From Filosporella fistucella (lineage: Eukaryota > Ascomycota > Leotiomycetes > Helotiales): DNA of 64,000 nucleotides. A program made the position numbers and the translations under genes. The stretch is taken from assembly GCA_030077755.1 (NCBI GenBank), contig JAQJZZ010000018.1, positions 930,001 through 994,000 of the forward strand, written 5' to 3'. Positions 1 to 13,749 of the stretch are shown here, one piece after another. Position 1 is the stretch's first letter; every line of letters begins with the position of its first letter. Under the pieces are notes generated by a model. It was given only the letters and a program-made list of their open reading frames with translations, was not told where the DNA came from and made no database searches.

Positions 1-272
1 GCTTCTAGCTTGGCCTCGAAATCTGCATCAAACTAAGATTAGAGATTTCAAAGTGGCAAGTTTTGATATCATAGGGGGCTCTAGCGAGATGCCGAGGACA
101 GTAATTGCATCCTATCCTTCCAAGGACCCAGCCTTTGGCAATAGCAGAATGTGAATGGGTGCCTACATTTTACGGTAAAACTGTGCTGAATAATTCAAGC
201 TCATTAATCGAATCATCAAGTTCTCGGATCTGACAATCTATTTTTGTTGTTACCACTGCAAATAATAACAAC

Positions 273-348
273 ACTCGAGAGGATGAAGTACACCCGAGAG
301 AATAAAGTATAGTCGAGAGATTGAAGCAGACTCGAGAGAATGAAATAA
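273..348. repeat. 19-bp minisatellite, four imperfect copies
   Basis: Four consecutive units start at 273, 292, 311 and 330, each exactly 19 bp. All carry the core CGAGAG at the same offset followed by an A/T/G-rich tail ending near AAGTA or AATAA. The spacing is perfectly regular while the bases drift, as expected of an old, locally expanded minisatellite. No coding role is apparent. Confidence 0.85.
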
Positions 349-649
349 ACTTTCAAAGTACCTATGTTTTCCTGACACCCACAAGAATATTAATTGCTCT
401 AACTCAAGTCACTTCATTTATAAGAATTGAAGATGGTTATCAAATAGTGTACGAAATGTAACCTCGCATGGACACCTAACAATTGTTTCATCGGCGATGT
501 GACTCTGGCTGAAATCCAGTACATCTTATGAGGCAGGTACATATGTAGAAAGGGGGCTTATCCGAGAACCTGTAAAATCGGATTCTCAACCTTGAAGCAA
601 TTGACTCACGATCGACCATCCATCAGCCAGCGAGTCATCCTCACTCACC

Positions 650-659
650 TATATATAAA
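650..659 (+). promoter_or_regulatory. TATA-like element upstream of the GNAT gene
   Basis: The run TATATATAAA lies about 93 bp upstream of the ATG at 752 and fits a TATA box for that gene. Position and sequence are the only evidence. Confidence 0.4.
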
Positions 660-751
660 CAATCCCTTAGCACCTGTCCATTAAAATCTAATCTTCATCC
701 ACTATTGTGAAAACCCCTTTTCTCTTCCTATCCCTATAAACTTCGGCAAAA

Positions 752-1520
752 ATGTCTTCACGACTAGGTAAGTAAGCTCCTCTCCTCCAACCACCCATCA
801 TATCTAATACCCACAGATACATCCCCAAATATATCCCTTCCCCTCTCTGTCCCAAACTCAGACGGAATATACACTCTAACCACCTTCCACTCAACCGACA
901 TCAACGCCCTCGAGCAAACCCTCTCTCTCCCCACCGTCAGCGATCGTCTCCTCCACGTGCCAAAACCGTATGCTCAGTCTCCCCCTGACACCCATAAACA
1001 CTCACTTATAACTCACAGCTATACCCTCGATTCCGCCAAGTGGTGGGTTTCTACTCAAATCCGTACCAAGAATGAGCTATTACCTATTTCCTCAATAGAA
1101 GAAAGGAATAAAGCATTCATGGCTCAATCGAACGCTCTCCCGCTCCAAATCATTCGTTTCAATGGTACCTTAATCGGATCCGTGACGCTCACGCCCCGAC
1201 AGGAAAAGGGCGATGTAGAGTTAGGATATTATCTTCATCCTTCGCACCAGGGGAAAGGAATCATGCGTATTGCAAGTCAGAGATTATTGAAATATGCGGC
1301 TAGGGAATGGGGAGTGAGGAAGGTATACAGCAGTGCTGATTTCGGGAATGTGGCTAGTGCGAAGACGATTGAGAGGTTGGCTGCTGAGGGGAGGGAGGTG
1401 AGTAAGAAGACGATTGTGTTGAGATGGCCTGCGGAGAAGAGGGGTGGGAAGGTGGGAGAGTTTGTGGAGAGTGAGAGTTGGGCTTGGGAGTGGGAGATTG
1501 ATGGAGATGGGGAGGATTGA
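752..1520 (+). CDS. GNAT-family N-acetyltransferase
   Basis: Probable acetyl-CoA-dependent N-acetyltransferase of 239 residues; the substrate cannot be read from sequence. There are two exons, 752-767 and 817-1520, separated by a 49-bp intron (GTAAGT donor, CTAAT branch, CACAG acceptor). The ATG at 752 opens a 5-codon first exon, and reading across the splice is open to the stop. The central part shows the GNAT core: a beta strand ELGYYLHP, then the acetyl-CoA pyrophosphate-binding motif HQGKGI, a helix rich in Arg/Lys, and a later N-x-x-S segment (FGNVASAKTIERL). This resembles the RimJ/RimL-type subgroup (family knowledge). The C-terminal 30 residues are Trp/Glu/Gly-rich and probably disordered. 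The gene converges on ase1 downstream. Confidence 0.8.
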
Positions 1521-2118
1521 GTTTGGGATTTTCGGTTTTTGGAGTTATGTTTTTTGTGGATATTCAAATGCTCTGTGATGATTTTATCGGGAAAGGGACG
1601 GACTTAGACCTGGCAGAGAATACAGTGGCTTTAATGATTCTAGTACTCAGTATTGAATGAATTTAAAGTTCTGATTTTTTGACCGAGGTCCAAGAAAATG
1701 CTACATTTTATAATTAATCAGTTCGGAACAATCGCTAAAATTCATGTACTCAAATCACTGCCTCTGGATGTCAATTGCGCAGTTGGCAGTATCAGATAAT
1801 GTTGATTTTGGATCTATTTTATTCAATGCACTCAATACAAGTAATATACCCCTGGTCAACGCCTTAATACATCCCTATTCCCTTGCAGGTTTCCTCCTTT
1901 ACTCCAACAAGCAACCCAAAAGGAACCAGTCCATATGCTGATATCCTATCAAAGCAGAGTAATTGAACAAAAAGAGATCCATGCCTGAACAAAATACAAG
2001 AAATAAAGTCGACTTTTTTGATGCATGAAGGTCATCACAAGCATTGCTCATGAAATTCGTGGCACATCCATTCTGCTGAAGCAATAGAACAAATGTGACG
2101 CCGCAGGAAGAACTATTC
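1521..2118. other. Convergent intergenic region, GNAT / ase1
   Basis: This is the 3' flank of both neighbouring genes, which face each other. It is AT-rich, with only short chance reading frames. I see no RNA gene or repeat. Confidence 0.6.
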
Positions 2119-4485
2119 TCAAAAAGCATCCTCGTCAGTCCAATTGGCATCGCTTCCAGATGCGATTCGAGGACCATGGACATCTGACATGCTTGGATGA
2201 GATCCATAAGGTGGTATACCCTTTTGTTTCTTCAAAGTACCACCTTGCGAATAATCCTCAGGAGAAAAGCGTTTTCCACGAGCGGCTCGAATCTTTGCAT
2301 AGTACGCATCAGATGCACCTGGTTCGGGTTCCGAGTCGTCTTCTATGGTCTGCCAATTCTCTGAGCCGGACACTGTAGTATGTGATGATGTGTTGGAAAT
2401 TTGTCTGCTAGGAGGGGCCATCGGATACTGATCTCGCTCGTTTTGACGCATCGAAGATTTGAGTTCATGGTATGATTGTGGGCGATGTCTCTGTTGTTGG
2501 GAGTGTGTTCCATCGTAAAAGTTATCCTCCGGAGTGACATGACGGACACTACCCATACTTGATGAAACACTCTCAGCTCTGAAATGTGTATCAGGTGTAG
2601 GAGCTGGAGGTGGTACGAAAAGATCTCTCATCTTTGGTGGCGGTGCTCTACTTGGTGGTGGTCCCATCTTTCCGCGAATTGTGCTGGTGTCTTGTCCCCT
2701 ACGCTCTGGCGAATTGCCACCATGATTCAGATTCGACAGTGGAGCTCGGGAAGGAATCTTGGACGGAGACTTCGCAAGAGAATTGGGTACTGGATTTCTT
2801 CGTAAAGTTCCTCCTGCGGTAGGTGTCTTAGCGCCAGCTCGAGGTGGTGGAGCCTTCATAACACTGTTTGTTCGGCTTGGGGGTGCCTTTTGTGCTTTCA
2901 TGGCTGCAGGTGGAGGTCCAGCTGGAGTTTTAGAGCGAGGTCCAGGGACAACTTTTGGCTCAGAGGCTTCTAACTCATCAAGATATCGCTCTCCATGAAC
3001 CAAAAACGGTCGGCCGTACTCGTCCTCCCATTTCTCCAAAACCTGATACGCATTAGTCGAAAGTCAACAAACAGCTTCCATCAGCTCCTACCTTTCTCAA
3101 CTCAACTGCTACTTTTGGTAGGTCCTTCGCGATGCGCTTTCTCATCTTTTCTTCACGGAGCAATCGTGTGGGATCTCGCTTCTCACCCTTCTGTCCACGT
3201 CCCAGTAATCTTGAGGCATCTTGGCTGGATGCTTGTAAATCATCACGGTCCTTCACAAGTGATCGGTGCTTGTCGATAAGTGCCAATGTCGGGGCACGTT
3301 GTTCCTTGAGAGCTTCCAATCTGCCAATTTCCTGCTCATGTGCCTCCAACAATGCATCGCTGTAAACATCTGAAAATGCAGGTGTAAACTCCAACATTTC
3401 TTCCTCTGAAAAATAAAGTCCATCCCAGAGCTCTTGTAATTTGTATCGCGCATCCTCAACGAAAAGGTGGAGATTTTGTCTCTTGAGTTCATTGAGCCTT
3501 GAAAGCTCATCCTCAAATTCATTAATTTGTCGCACACCACAACCACGGTTACTGTTCAAGAACTTCTTGCGCTCATGCTCTTCCACACCGAGTCGCTCCC
3601 ATAATCCCTCCACAGTAAGTTTAAGGTCTTTCAGTCTCTTCTCACGAGATTTCTTCTCGTCTGCAAGCTTGTCCCTCTTTGCTCGTAATCTAGCCACATC
3701 TTCCTCGTGCAATCCTAATTGCTCTGGAGAATCACGATAGTACTTGACGATTGTCGCATCTGTCTGAGCTTGAGGTGTTCCTAGCTCAGCCCATAATTGA
3801 ATGATGTGCTCCGAGAGTGCTCTAACTGTTGCGACCCGACGCGTATATTCTTCATAGACTCGAGTAAATTCATCATCAAGTGCAGTAACGTATCGTGGTG
3901 AGAGATCAAAGGTGGGAGGTATAGATGCGTTCGGTGAAGTTGGAGGGAGTGTGATTTTTATGAATGAAGATTCGAGGTGGGAAGAGTAAGACTCGAGTGC
4001 TTGTACAAGCTCTGCGAATTATTAGCAAGTGTCATGTGTGGACGAGTGCCCTCTTACTCTTGACTTGTTCGAAGCGCTCTTTGTGTAACCTAGATATTTG
4101 TGTATGCTTCTCTTTCAGGACTTGTAAACATCGGTTTAATGGATAAGTGATTTTGAAATCCTCATCCTCTGTCTCGTATTCGCTGCGCGTCTTGTTGTCG
4201 TCCAATGAAGCTTCCATCTGCTTGATTGTGGTAATGATACGTTGAGCCTCCTCTGTCATATCATTCTTCTCAGCAGCGACTCGGCGGACCTGATTTTGCA
4301 ATGTATCTGAAAGTGCCGCAAAGAGCTTTATTTTGTTAGCCATCGCCGTGGGGTTAGAAAACGGGATCAGGTACCTCTGCCTCCCTCGTCTCCCGCTCGT
4401 GGGTAGGAATTCCAATCTCATCAAAGAGACCATGAAGTTGTCCCATAATTGTCGAGACCTGCGTGGTCAAATAGCTGGAATCCAT
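2119..4485 (-). CDS. ase1: Ase1/PRC1/MAP65 microtubule-bundling protein
   Basis: Antiparallel microtubule crosslinker of the anaphase spindle midzone (family role). Four exons on the minus strand, 4485-4375, 4325-4058, 4011-3092 and 3042-2119, join in frame to 740 residues. Introns are 46-49 bp. The start ATG at 4485 is followed by a short N-terminal segment with an LFDEIGIP-like stretch typical of the family's dimerisation end. Exons 2 and 3 are almost entirely charged coiled coil (heptads such as RLRAKRDKLADEKKSREKR), containing the MAP65 spectrin-like core with LWDGLYFSEEE. Exon 4 begins VLEKWEDEYGRPFLV, the family signature near the microtubule-binding domain. The last 270 residues are Pro/Ser/Arg-rich, basic and disordered, with many S/T-P sites, consistent with Cdk control. 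It is divergent from csn5. Confidence 0.9.
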
Positions 4486-4957
4486 GTTGAATAATAGCAA
4501 GAAGCAATTCTAGATTTGTATGTCTGCAATGAATGCTCAAGTGGAGTAGCGAATGACGAGGCCGCGTCGAAGAGGCCAGGCGATCGTGTATGTTGGTCGT
4601 ATCTTTGGGTTTAGCAGTGATCGAAACTTGATCGCGACTGCGAAACCTCAGCTCGAGATCTTGAGCTTCTCATCAATTGTTATTTCAGAGGAAGTCGCGT
4701 TGATTTGACGTGGTTGAATCCTTCGTACAAGCTACTCGGTACTGGTGGTATTTTGGGTTCGTCTTCAGAGGCTGTTGACCAGGCAACCACGATCCGGCGT
4801 TTCAGCAGCTTCGGGAACTTCCATTATTCTTCCTAGCCTAACCCCCGCCATCGCAAGGCTGCCGTTGGATATTTGGTGTCTAGATTAACAACCCTTCTGT
4901 CACAACACATTTTCTGATTCAGAGATAACGTCTGGACTGCAGACACTTCCTGCAAAG
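4486..4957. promoter_or_regulatory. Shared divergent promoter region of ase1 and csn5
   Basis: 472 bp separate the two start codons, so the regulatory sequences of both genes must lie here or overlap them. No defined binding site can be assigned from sequence alone. Confidence 0.55.
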
Positions 4958-6056
4958 ATGGAGACTGCATTTAAGAGCTGGGGTATGTGTTTTCTCTCAA
5001 TTGCACCTCCACTTTACCCCTCACAAGCTCACCTTATCGATAACAGAGCTTGACAATGCTGTCCAACTCGTTGACCCTCACCGCGATGCCCTCTACACAT
5101 ATGACTCTGCAGAGCAAAAAGCGATAGGGGATGCAAAACCATGGAGGACTGACCCGCATCATTTCAAAAATGTACGAATCTCAGCTGTGGCACTTCTCAA
5201 AATGGTCATGCATGCACGTTCTGGAGGCTCTATCGAAGTTATGGGTTTGATGCAAGGGAAAATATCAGGAGACACTTTCATCGTCACAGATGCCTTTAGA
5301 CTACCAGTCGAAGGTACCGAGACAAGAGTCAATGCTCAAGATGAAGCAAACGAATACATGGTTAGCTACCTTCAGGCTTGTCGTGATCAGGGCAAGCTAG
5401 AGAATGCTGTAGGATGGTATCACAGCCACCCGGGTTATGGCTGTTGGTTGAGTGGTATTGATGTAAACACCCAGGCAACACAGCAGCAATTCTCAGACCC
5501 ATTCCTCGCCGTCGTTATTGATCCAGATCGCACTATTTCAGCTGGTAAAGTCGAGATTGGTGCCTTCAGAACCTTCCCCGAAGATTACAAGCCAACGGAG
5601 TCAGGAGCTGGTGATGGATACCAAACGATTCCTCTGGCAAAGATCGAAGATTTCGGTGCACACAGCAGTCGATATTATTCATTAGAGGTTTCTCACTTCA
5701 AAAGCTCACTCGATACTCACCTGCTTGAGCTTCTATGGAACAAATACTGGGTTCAGACACTCAGTCAGAGCCCTCTATTCACAAATCGAGAATATAGCAG
5801 CAAGCAAATGCTCGATTTGAGTCACAAGATTCGACAACTTGATAATGGAATCCATCGGTCTGGTAGAAATCCGTCTGGAGCACCAAATAGAAGTCAAGAT
5901 ACCCAGTTTGACAAGGTTGTGAGAGACAGTAATAAGATCGCTGGGGAGGAGATGACAGGGTTGATGGCTGGAGAGGTGAAAGCCAAGCTATTCAACGGTC
6001 TGGGAGAGGCACCAAAAACCCCTTCTGTACCAGTTGCAGAGCCGGTTGAGACTTGA
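4958..6056 (+). CDS. csn5: COP9 signalosome subunit 5 (JAMM deneddylase)
   Basis: Catalytic subunit of the COP9 signalosome, which removes Nedd8/Rub1 from cullins. Two exons, 4958-4982 and 5047-6056, join to 344 residues. The 25-nt first exon encodes METAFKSW and splices in frame into [11 protein letters not shown]. The JAMM/MPN+ metalloprotease site is complete: Glu72 in EVMGLMQGK, His134 and His136 in WYHSHPGYG, and Asp147 in GCWLSGID. The block [20 protein letters not shown] and the [10 protein letters not shown] segment match the conserved CSN5 fold. Length is normal for fungal CSN5 (about 330-370). Zinc ligands are all present, so the protein should be active inside the complex. It converges with the mitochondrial GluRS gene. 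Confidence 0.97.
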
Positions 6057-6563
6057 GGGCGAATCTGGTTATAGCGGGATATCATATGCAAAAAAAGACC
6101 ACAATGGTAATGAGCACTGCTTGGCGTAAAGACGAAGGGCGTTGAGGAAACAAAATCACGATATGTGTTCATCATAGAGTTAGGATTCTGGCGAGATAGG
6201 CCTAAGAAATGAATAGAGATTTTCATGGTTGACAAGTTACATCGATACACATAATCTACTTTGCTTGGGCGTGTGTATATCGACCCAACAATACTACTCA
6301 ATTCCACTGGGAAATTTCTTAGTCATAAGTTGATGTCAATAATTAATAATACAGGAACAGGATACGTATTAGAGTATCAATGGTCTAAAAAACCACGAAC
6401 GTTGAGAGAGATCCAATGTTCGACACCCAATGGTTGCATTAATAATTCTGCGTTGTCCACCGAGCTCGAGATATTGCGAATCATGTCTAGACTCTATCTA
6501 ATTTTACATATCTGTCACAACGTACTATACACACTTCTCTTACAACAATTTCATCCAACCACC
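6057..6563. other. Convergent intergenic region, csn5 / mitochondrial GluRS
   Basis: Untranslated 3' DNA of two converging genes. I see no reading frame with support, no repeat and no RNA gene. Confidence 0.6.
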
Positions 6564-9064
<2,501 letters not shown>

Positions 9065-10487
9065 ATGGACTCAAATGGAGCAGCCGAGGAAGTAGATCTC
9101 TATGGTGAGCGCAACTACAAGTAATTCCGTGTACATCTCTAATGAATGCAGAGGTCCTCGGAGTACCCAAATCCGCCACAAAGTCTGAGATTAAGAAAGC
9201 ATATCACAAGGTTCGTACTTTTTGTCAGCCTTATGGAATGACGCTGACAAAGTCTAGGCTGCTTTACAACATCATCCAGACAAAGTTCCTGAGGATCAAA
9301 GAGAAGAATCAGAACACAAGTTCAAGGCTGTAAGCCAGGCTTACGAGATCCTATTCGATGAAGAGAAACGTCATCTCTATGACACCCATGGCATGGCTGC
9401 CTTTGATTCCAGTAGAGGTGGGCCGGGAGCTGGCGGGGTAGACTTAGACGACATTTTGGCGCAAATGTTCGGAATGGGAGGAGGAATGGGGGGAATGCCA
9501 CCAGGATTTGGTGGTGATGGACCGAAACGACCACGGAGAGGGCGTGATGAGGAGCACAAATACGAGGTCACACTCGAGGAATTGTATAAGGGCAAGACTG
9601 TGAAGTTTGCCAGCACCAAAAACGTCATTTGCAGCCATTGCAAGGGTACAGGCGGAAAGGAAAAGGCCAAGCCACAATCGTGCGAACGCTGTAAAGGCCA
9701 AGGTGTTACAGTCGGACTACGCTCAGTTGGACCAGGACTTGTCACTCAAGAGCGTGTAATCTGTGAAAACTGCACAGGTACCGGCAAACTCTTCAAGGAG
9801 AAGGATAGGTGCAAGAAATGTAAAGGAAAGCGCACTACATCGGAGAAGAAGGTCCTGGAAATCTACATCCCCAGAGGTGGCCGTGAGGGTGAGCGGATAG
9901 TTCTTGAAGGAGAAGCAGATCAAGTCCCTGATCAAACACCTGGAGATATTGTTTTCACACTTGTTGAGGAAGATCATGAGATCTTTCAACGAGCAGGCGA
10001 TGATCTCTCCGCGGAGCTCAATGTCACACTCGCCGAGGCTTTGACCGGATTCTCTAGAGTGGTTTTGAAACATCTTGATGGACGCGGTATCCGGCTTGAT
10101 TCTCCTCAGGGCAAGGTCCTAAGACCAGGCCAAGTTCTGAAAGTTGCTGGCGAGGGTATGCCACTCAAGAAGAGTGATGCAAAGGGAGATCTGTACTTGA
10201 TTGTGAAGATCGACTTCCCAGAAAATGGGTTTACTCAGGATGCGTCAGCTTTCGAAAGTCTGAAGAAGATCTTACCTCCACCAGCTGAACCTATTGAGGG
10301 AGAGCCTGTCGACGAAGTGGAATATGAATCTGATGCTGAGATTGAAGATGTAAGTTTCACACCAAAATGTATGAGAATGTACTGACCTTTTTAGTTCGGG
10401 GCCAATTCGGGAGACCCAAGAGCTGGGGGAGGATGGGAAGATGATGATGAGGAAGAAGGTGGAGCAGCCCAATGTGCACAGCAATAG
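9065..10487 (+). CDS. Type I DnaJ/Hsp40 co-chaperone, farnesylated, Xdj1-like
   Basis: Hsp70 co-chaperone of the Ydj1/Xdj1 class, 427 residues from four exons (9065-9104, 9152-9210, 9258-10349, 10395-10487). The J domain covers roughly residues 10-75 with the HPD motif at 39-41. A short Gly/Met/Pro-rich linker follows (about 98-122). The zinc-finger region, about 158-230, holds four Cys pairs (CSHCKGTG, CERCKGQG, CENCTGTG, CKKCKGKR). Two beta-barrel client-binding domains follow, then an acidic tail (DDDEEEGG). The last four residues are CAQQ, a CaaX-type farnesylation site, which shows up only when exon 4 is spliced on. This suggests membrane association at the ER or mitochondrial surface. 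The Xdj1-like assignment, rather than the main Ydj1/Mas5, rests on the extended acidic N-terminus (MDSNGAAEEVDLYEVLG) and is tentative. Confidence 0.9.
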
Positions 10488-11649
10488 GGAGTAACGACAT
10501 AGACGTCTAATGTGCTTCACGCAGCGATTTCAAATATGGATGGCCGAAAAAGGCATGATTATAGATCAATTGGGGTGGATTGCAATCAACATTAAAAGCA
10601 GATAGCCCAGATGAGATGGGACATCTGACAATGAAAGAACACAGCTCTACACTTATCATCGTTGATAAATAGTGACAATGATGTTCAGAACTAAAGCTGA
10701 TAGATGAAATATCAATGTTGGCTACTTTCAAAAATCTTGAGGGCCGGACTTCAAGCCATGCCATGTGTCGGATTTGACTGCGCCTTACAAATCAAGAGGA
10801 TAATTGTCCTTCGCCCAACCAGAAATAATACAAGGAGAAAACCTTCTATCTGTCCGATAGTAATTGTTCTAAACCAGAATGACCAGGTTCTTCATACAGG
10901 CTACAGCTACGAAAGTCTCCCATTGTCCTCGATTGTATAAGGGAGTTGATATTGACGGATTCTCCATGACGAGGGCCAAATTTGGATATAGATTCATCTA
11001 AGAATTTTTACGATAGCACTTTCATTTGAGAAGAATGACCGAACTCTTTACTACAATTAGTAATTGCAATAAAAGTCCTGTAATCTGAAAGCTTTGTGAA
11101 TTGAAAGTATTGAGGGATATTTTCATCGACATAATCTAGGCCACATTGCTCGCCGGCTTGATAGAACAAGAATATTTAAAAAGTGCAGCAGACAAGTGAG
11201 GGTCATTTACAACAATCTTCTACTAGAACAATGTACCAGATTCTGAGAGTATTGAGGAGTGGCAGTGAAGACCAAATCTATTCTGTGAAATATAGAAGTC
11301 CTAAGCTCAAATATCATAAACGTACAATTGATAATACTCCAATTAATCATCTTTTATTTTGTTCTTTCAGGCTTGAAAGATGTTCCAGATTCGACCGCAG
11401 AGTCAGAACCTGGAAACTTTGTGTCTAATCACGTGCAGATAGAAAAAGTTCGCATTAGCTTGTTGGTTTTCGCAGGAGTGATTGGATCGCTTGGTGCCCA
11501 CGGTCTTCACACAGAGCAATTCTGTGAAAAGATCGCAACTCCGACTCAACACCAAATCGACAACTTCACCACGAAACCGACGACAAGGTACGATAACTTC
11601 GACTGAATGCATGGAGGATGCATAGATGAGGTAGCTAACAATTCTGCAG
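10488..11649. other. Intergenic region: 3' flank of DnaJ gene and promoter/leader of rpl32
   Basis: About 1.1 kb of AT-rich DNA whose reading frames are short and unsupported. The last part, before 11588, is probably transcribed as the rpl32 5' leader, because a clean intron ends exactly at the rpl32 start codon. Confidence 0.55.
11588..11649 (+). other. Intron in the 5' untranslated leader of rpl32
   Basis: A 62-bp GT-AG interval with a strong branch site (GCTAAC) 13 bases before the acceptor. The donor GTACGA follows CGACAAG, and the acceptor CTGCAG directly touches the ATG at 11650. The donor matches the style of the other rpl32 introns. The leader upstream contains stops in the rpl32 frame, so this is non-coding splicing rather than an N-terminal exon. 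Confidence 0.65.
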
Positions 11650-12291
11650 ATGGTTTCCGCAAAGAAGCACGTTCCGATCGTGAAGAAGCGTAATTCTCAC
11701 CCTCCCACCCCAAACTTGTATAACTTCAACCTCAGAACTTTAGGACTGACTCTCCTGGATCTCTACAGGCACAAAAGCCTTTCACAGGCACCAAAGTGAC
11801 ACGTACAAATGCGTGGATGCAAGCTGGAGAAAGCCCAAGGGTATTGATAATCGAGTTCGACGACGATTCAAGGGACAAATGGTCATGCCATCGGTACGTT
11901 GAAAGGAGATATATGAGGACATTGGAAGCTTGGAATAGGGCACGGGGCAAATTCTGAAGCCTACATTGAACCTCTGGACCGACTGGATCAAATGCTGATG
12001 GGGGATATAGATTGGTTTCGGATCAAACAAGAAGACTCGCCACATGATGCCCTCTGGACACAAGGCCTTTTTGGTCAACAACACCCGCGATGTCGACCTT
12101 CTCCTAATGCACAACAAGACCTTCGCTGCTGAGTACGTTGAAATCTGAGAAATGGGGTGGATTGGGACTAATATTCTGTCAGGATCGCCCACGCCGTTTC
12201 GTCGAGAAAGAGAATTGAGATTATTTCGCGCGCAAAGGAGCTCGGTGTCAAGGTTACCAACCCCAAGGCGAGAATCACGACTGAGGTTTAG
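11650..12291 (+). CDS. rpl32: Ribosomal protein eL32 (60S, RPL32)
   Basis: Structural protein of the cytosolic large ribosomal subunit, 131 residues, assembled from four short exons: 11650-11689, 11769-11893, 12011-12132 and 12183-12291. No single exon is long enough to stand out, but the spliced product is unmistakable: [14 protein letters not shown] at the start, then [57 protein letters not shown] and a C-terminal [10 protein letters not shown]. The length is the family norm. All three coding introns carry GTA donors (GTAATT, GTACGT, GTACGT). The 117-bp second intron is the longest, and I could not see convincing C/D or H/ACA snoRNA boxes in it. A further intron lies directly upstream of the start codon. 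Confidence 0.97.
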
Positions 12292-13749
12292 ATGGTTTTT
12301 GTTTGGGATCTCTTTGCATCGGGATGGGATTGATCGGCATCATGAGCTCTGGCATTGAAAACAATGTAACACATGCTCTATGATGAATGAATTTCAGCAA
12401 AACACTTTATTTGTGCTTTTCGATATGTGATACCATAAGATTTGTTTGCAGACCTTCAACCTTCAAGTAGTGGGGAATTGCTGCTTGTTTTTCCTCTTCC
12501 TTGATTCCAAACCATTGAGCACATGCGATAACACATCACTCTGGCAGAACAAAATCCTGCATAAAATTCAAGTACGCTTTCAATGTTCGAGTTCATCCCC
12601 TTTCTCGACACTGAAATCTTAATTCATCTCGTGTTCTAAGCATGAATTGCGATAATATTATTCCACATAAATCCAAAATTTAGTCGAGCATTTTTAAATT
12701 TCTGTGATGCCTCGAGGGCGTCGACAAGCTATGTTCTCCTCCAAAACATATGTCAAGCATCTTCTCCTTTTTTCCAGCCCGCGTTACATGCATATATGTT
12801 TGGAACATATGCCTTACGTATTTATTAAGACCTTATGATGCCTTGATATTAGAATACAATTCAATGGTATTTATCAACCATCAAATGTCAATCGACAGCC
12901 GTGGTGGTGTTGGTTTTGGATTGGAACAAGTGGAGTTCATCTGTCATGTGAAAAACCATACCCATCGTCCCTTCTGCTTGAAAAATAACTTCCTTGTACA
13001 ACTTATAAATGTCTTGACACTTTACTACTTCTGTACAATATTTAGATTATATAAGTATTACCTTCGTGTGGGCTAGTATACCTATGCGTAAGTTTCTAGA
13101 GTTTATGGTTATTTAATTAGACTTGGTTAATCCAGGGACTTTGGAGTTTGAGGACGTAAAGAAAGGCTTATAGCGCATTTACTTATTCCGTAGAATATTT
13201 GGATTACAAAGTACCACCTTCGTGTAAGCTAGTATACTTAAGCTTAAGTTTCTAGAGTTTATGGTTATTTAATTAGACTTGGTTAATCCAGAGGACTTTG
13301 GAGTTTGAGAGCCTAAATAAAGGCCTTAGCGCATAGACTTCAAATATTAAGCTCGTAAGTATATAGAAGCAGTGAAGTCATTCCGAACTAGCCTTCCAAA
13401 AATCTAAATATATTAACATGCGGCTCCACATTCTACGCACAAAGCTAGACCACTGACCTCTCCTAATCTAGCTATCGTGTCTACAGAAAATTGGTAGCGA
13501 AACTTTCCTATGCGTATATAGAATACTAACTTAGACCCTGAATATTTTTTTCTTATGATGTCGATTCTATGGCCTTTTCATTTTTTTTCGTAGCCTTTAA
13601 ATGCTAAATTCTTTCATTTACATCATAATACATTCCTACATTAATTCATTTACTAACTCTCTCATTTTCCACATTTTCTACCTTTCCACCATTCTACCCA
13701 AATCCTCACGCTCATTCATCTCTATCTCTCGCCCTATCCATTTTTCAAA
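12292..13749. other. Intergenic region with a tandem duplication
   Basis: AT-rich region between rpl32 and the 303-residue orphan gene. It contains a 157-bp diverged tandem duplication (13019-13340). The last 130 bases before 13750 are pyrimidine-rich (CTCTCTC, CTTTCCACC, CTCTATCTCTCG), as in many fungal 5' leaders. Confidence 0.6.
13019..13340. repeat. Diverged tandem direct duplication, period about 157 bp
   Basis: Two adjacent copies, about 13019-13175 and 13176-13340. Both contain the same long core (AAGTTTCTAGAGTTTATGG, then TTATTTAATTAGACTTGG and TTAATCCAG), flanked by matching but drifted sequence (ACCTTCGTGTGGGC against ACCTTCGTGTAAGC; CCTATGCG against CTTAAGCT). Many differences are transitions. 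A short third remnant may follow the second copy. No coding potential or terminal repeats are seen, so this is not a recognisable transposon. Confidence 0.85.

Larger units (their letters stand above)
1..751. other. Upstream intergenic region with no gene
   Basis: AT-rich DNA without a supportable reading frame. It contains a four-copy 19-bp minisatellite (273-348, listed separately) and a TATA-like element close to the first gene. The last 90 bases are the probable promoter and leader of the GNAT gene. Confidence 0.6.

Noticed and set aside
1277..1567. 96-codon minus-strand frame opposite the GNAT gene
   Set aside because: Antisense shadow of the GNAT coding exon with no features of its own.
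11894..12010. Possible intronic snoRNA in the long rpl32 intron
   Set aside because: No clear C/C' and D box pair with terminal stem, and no hairpin-hinge-hairpin-tail with ACA could be found by eye.
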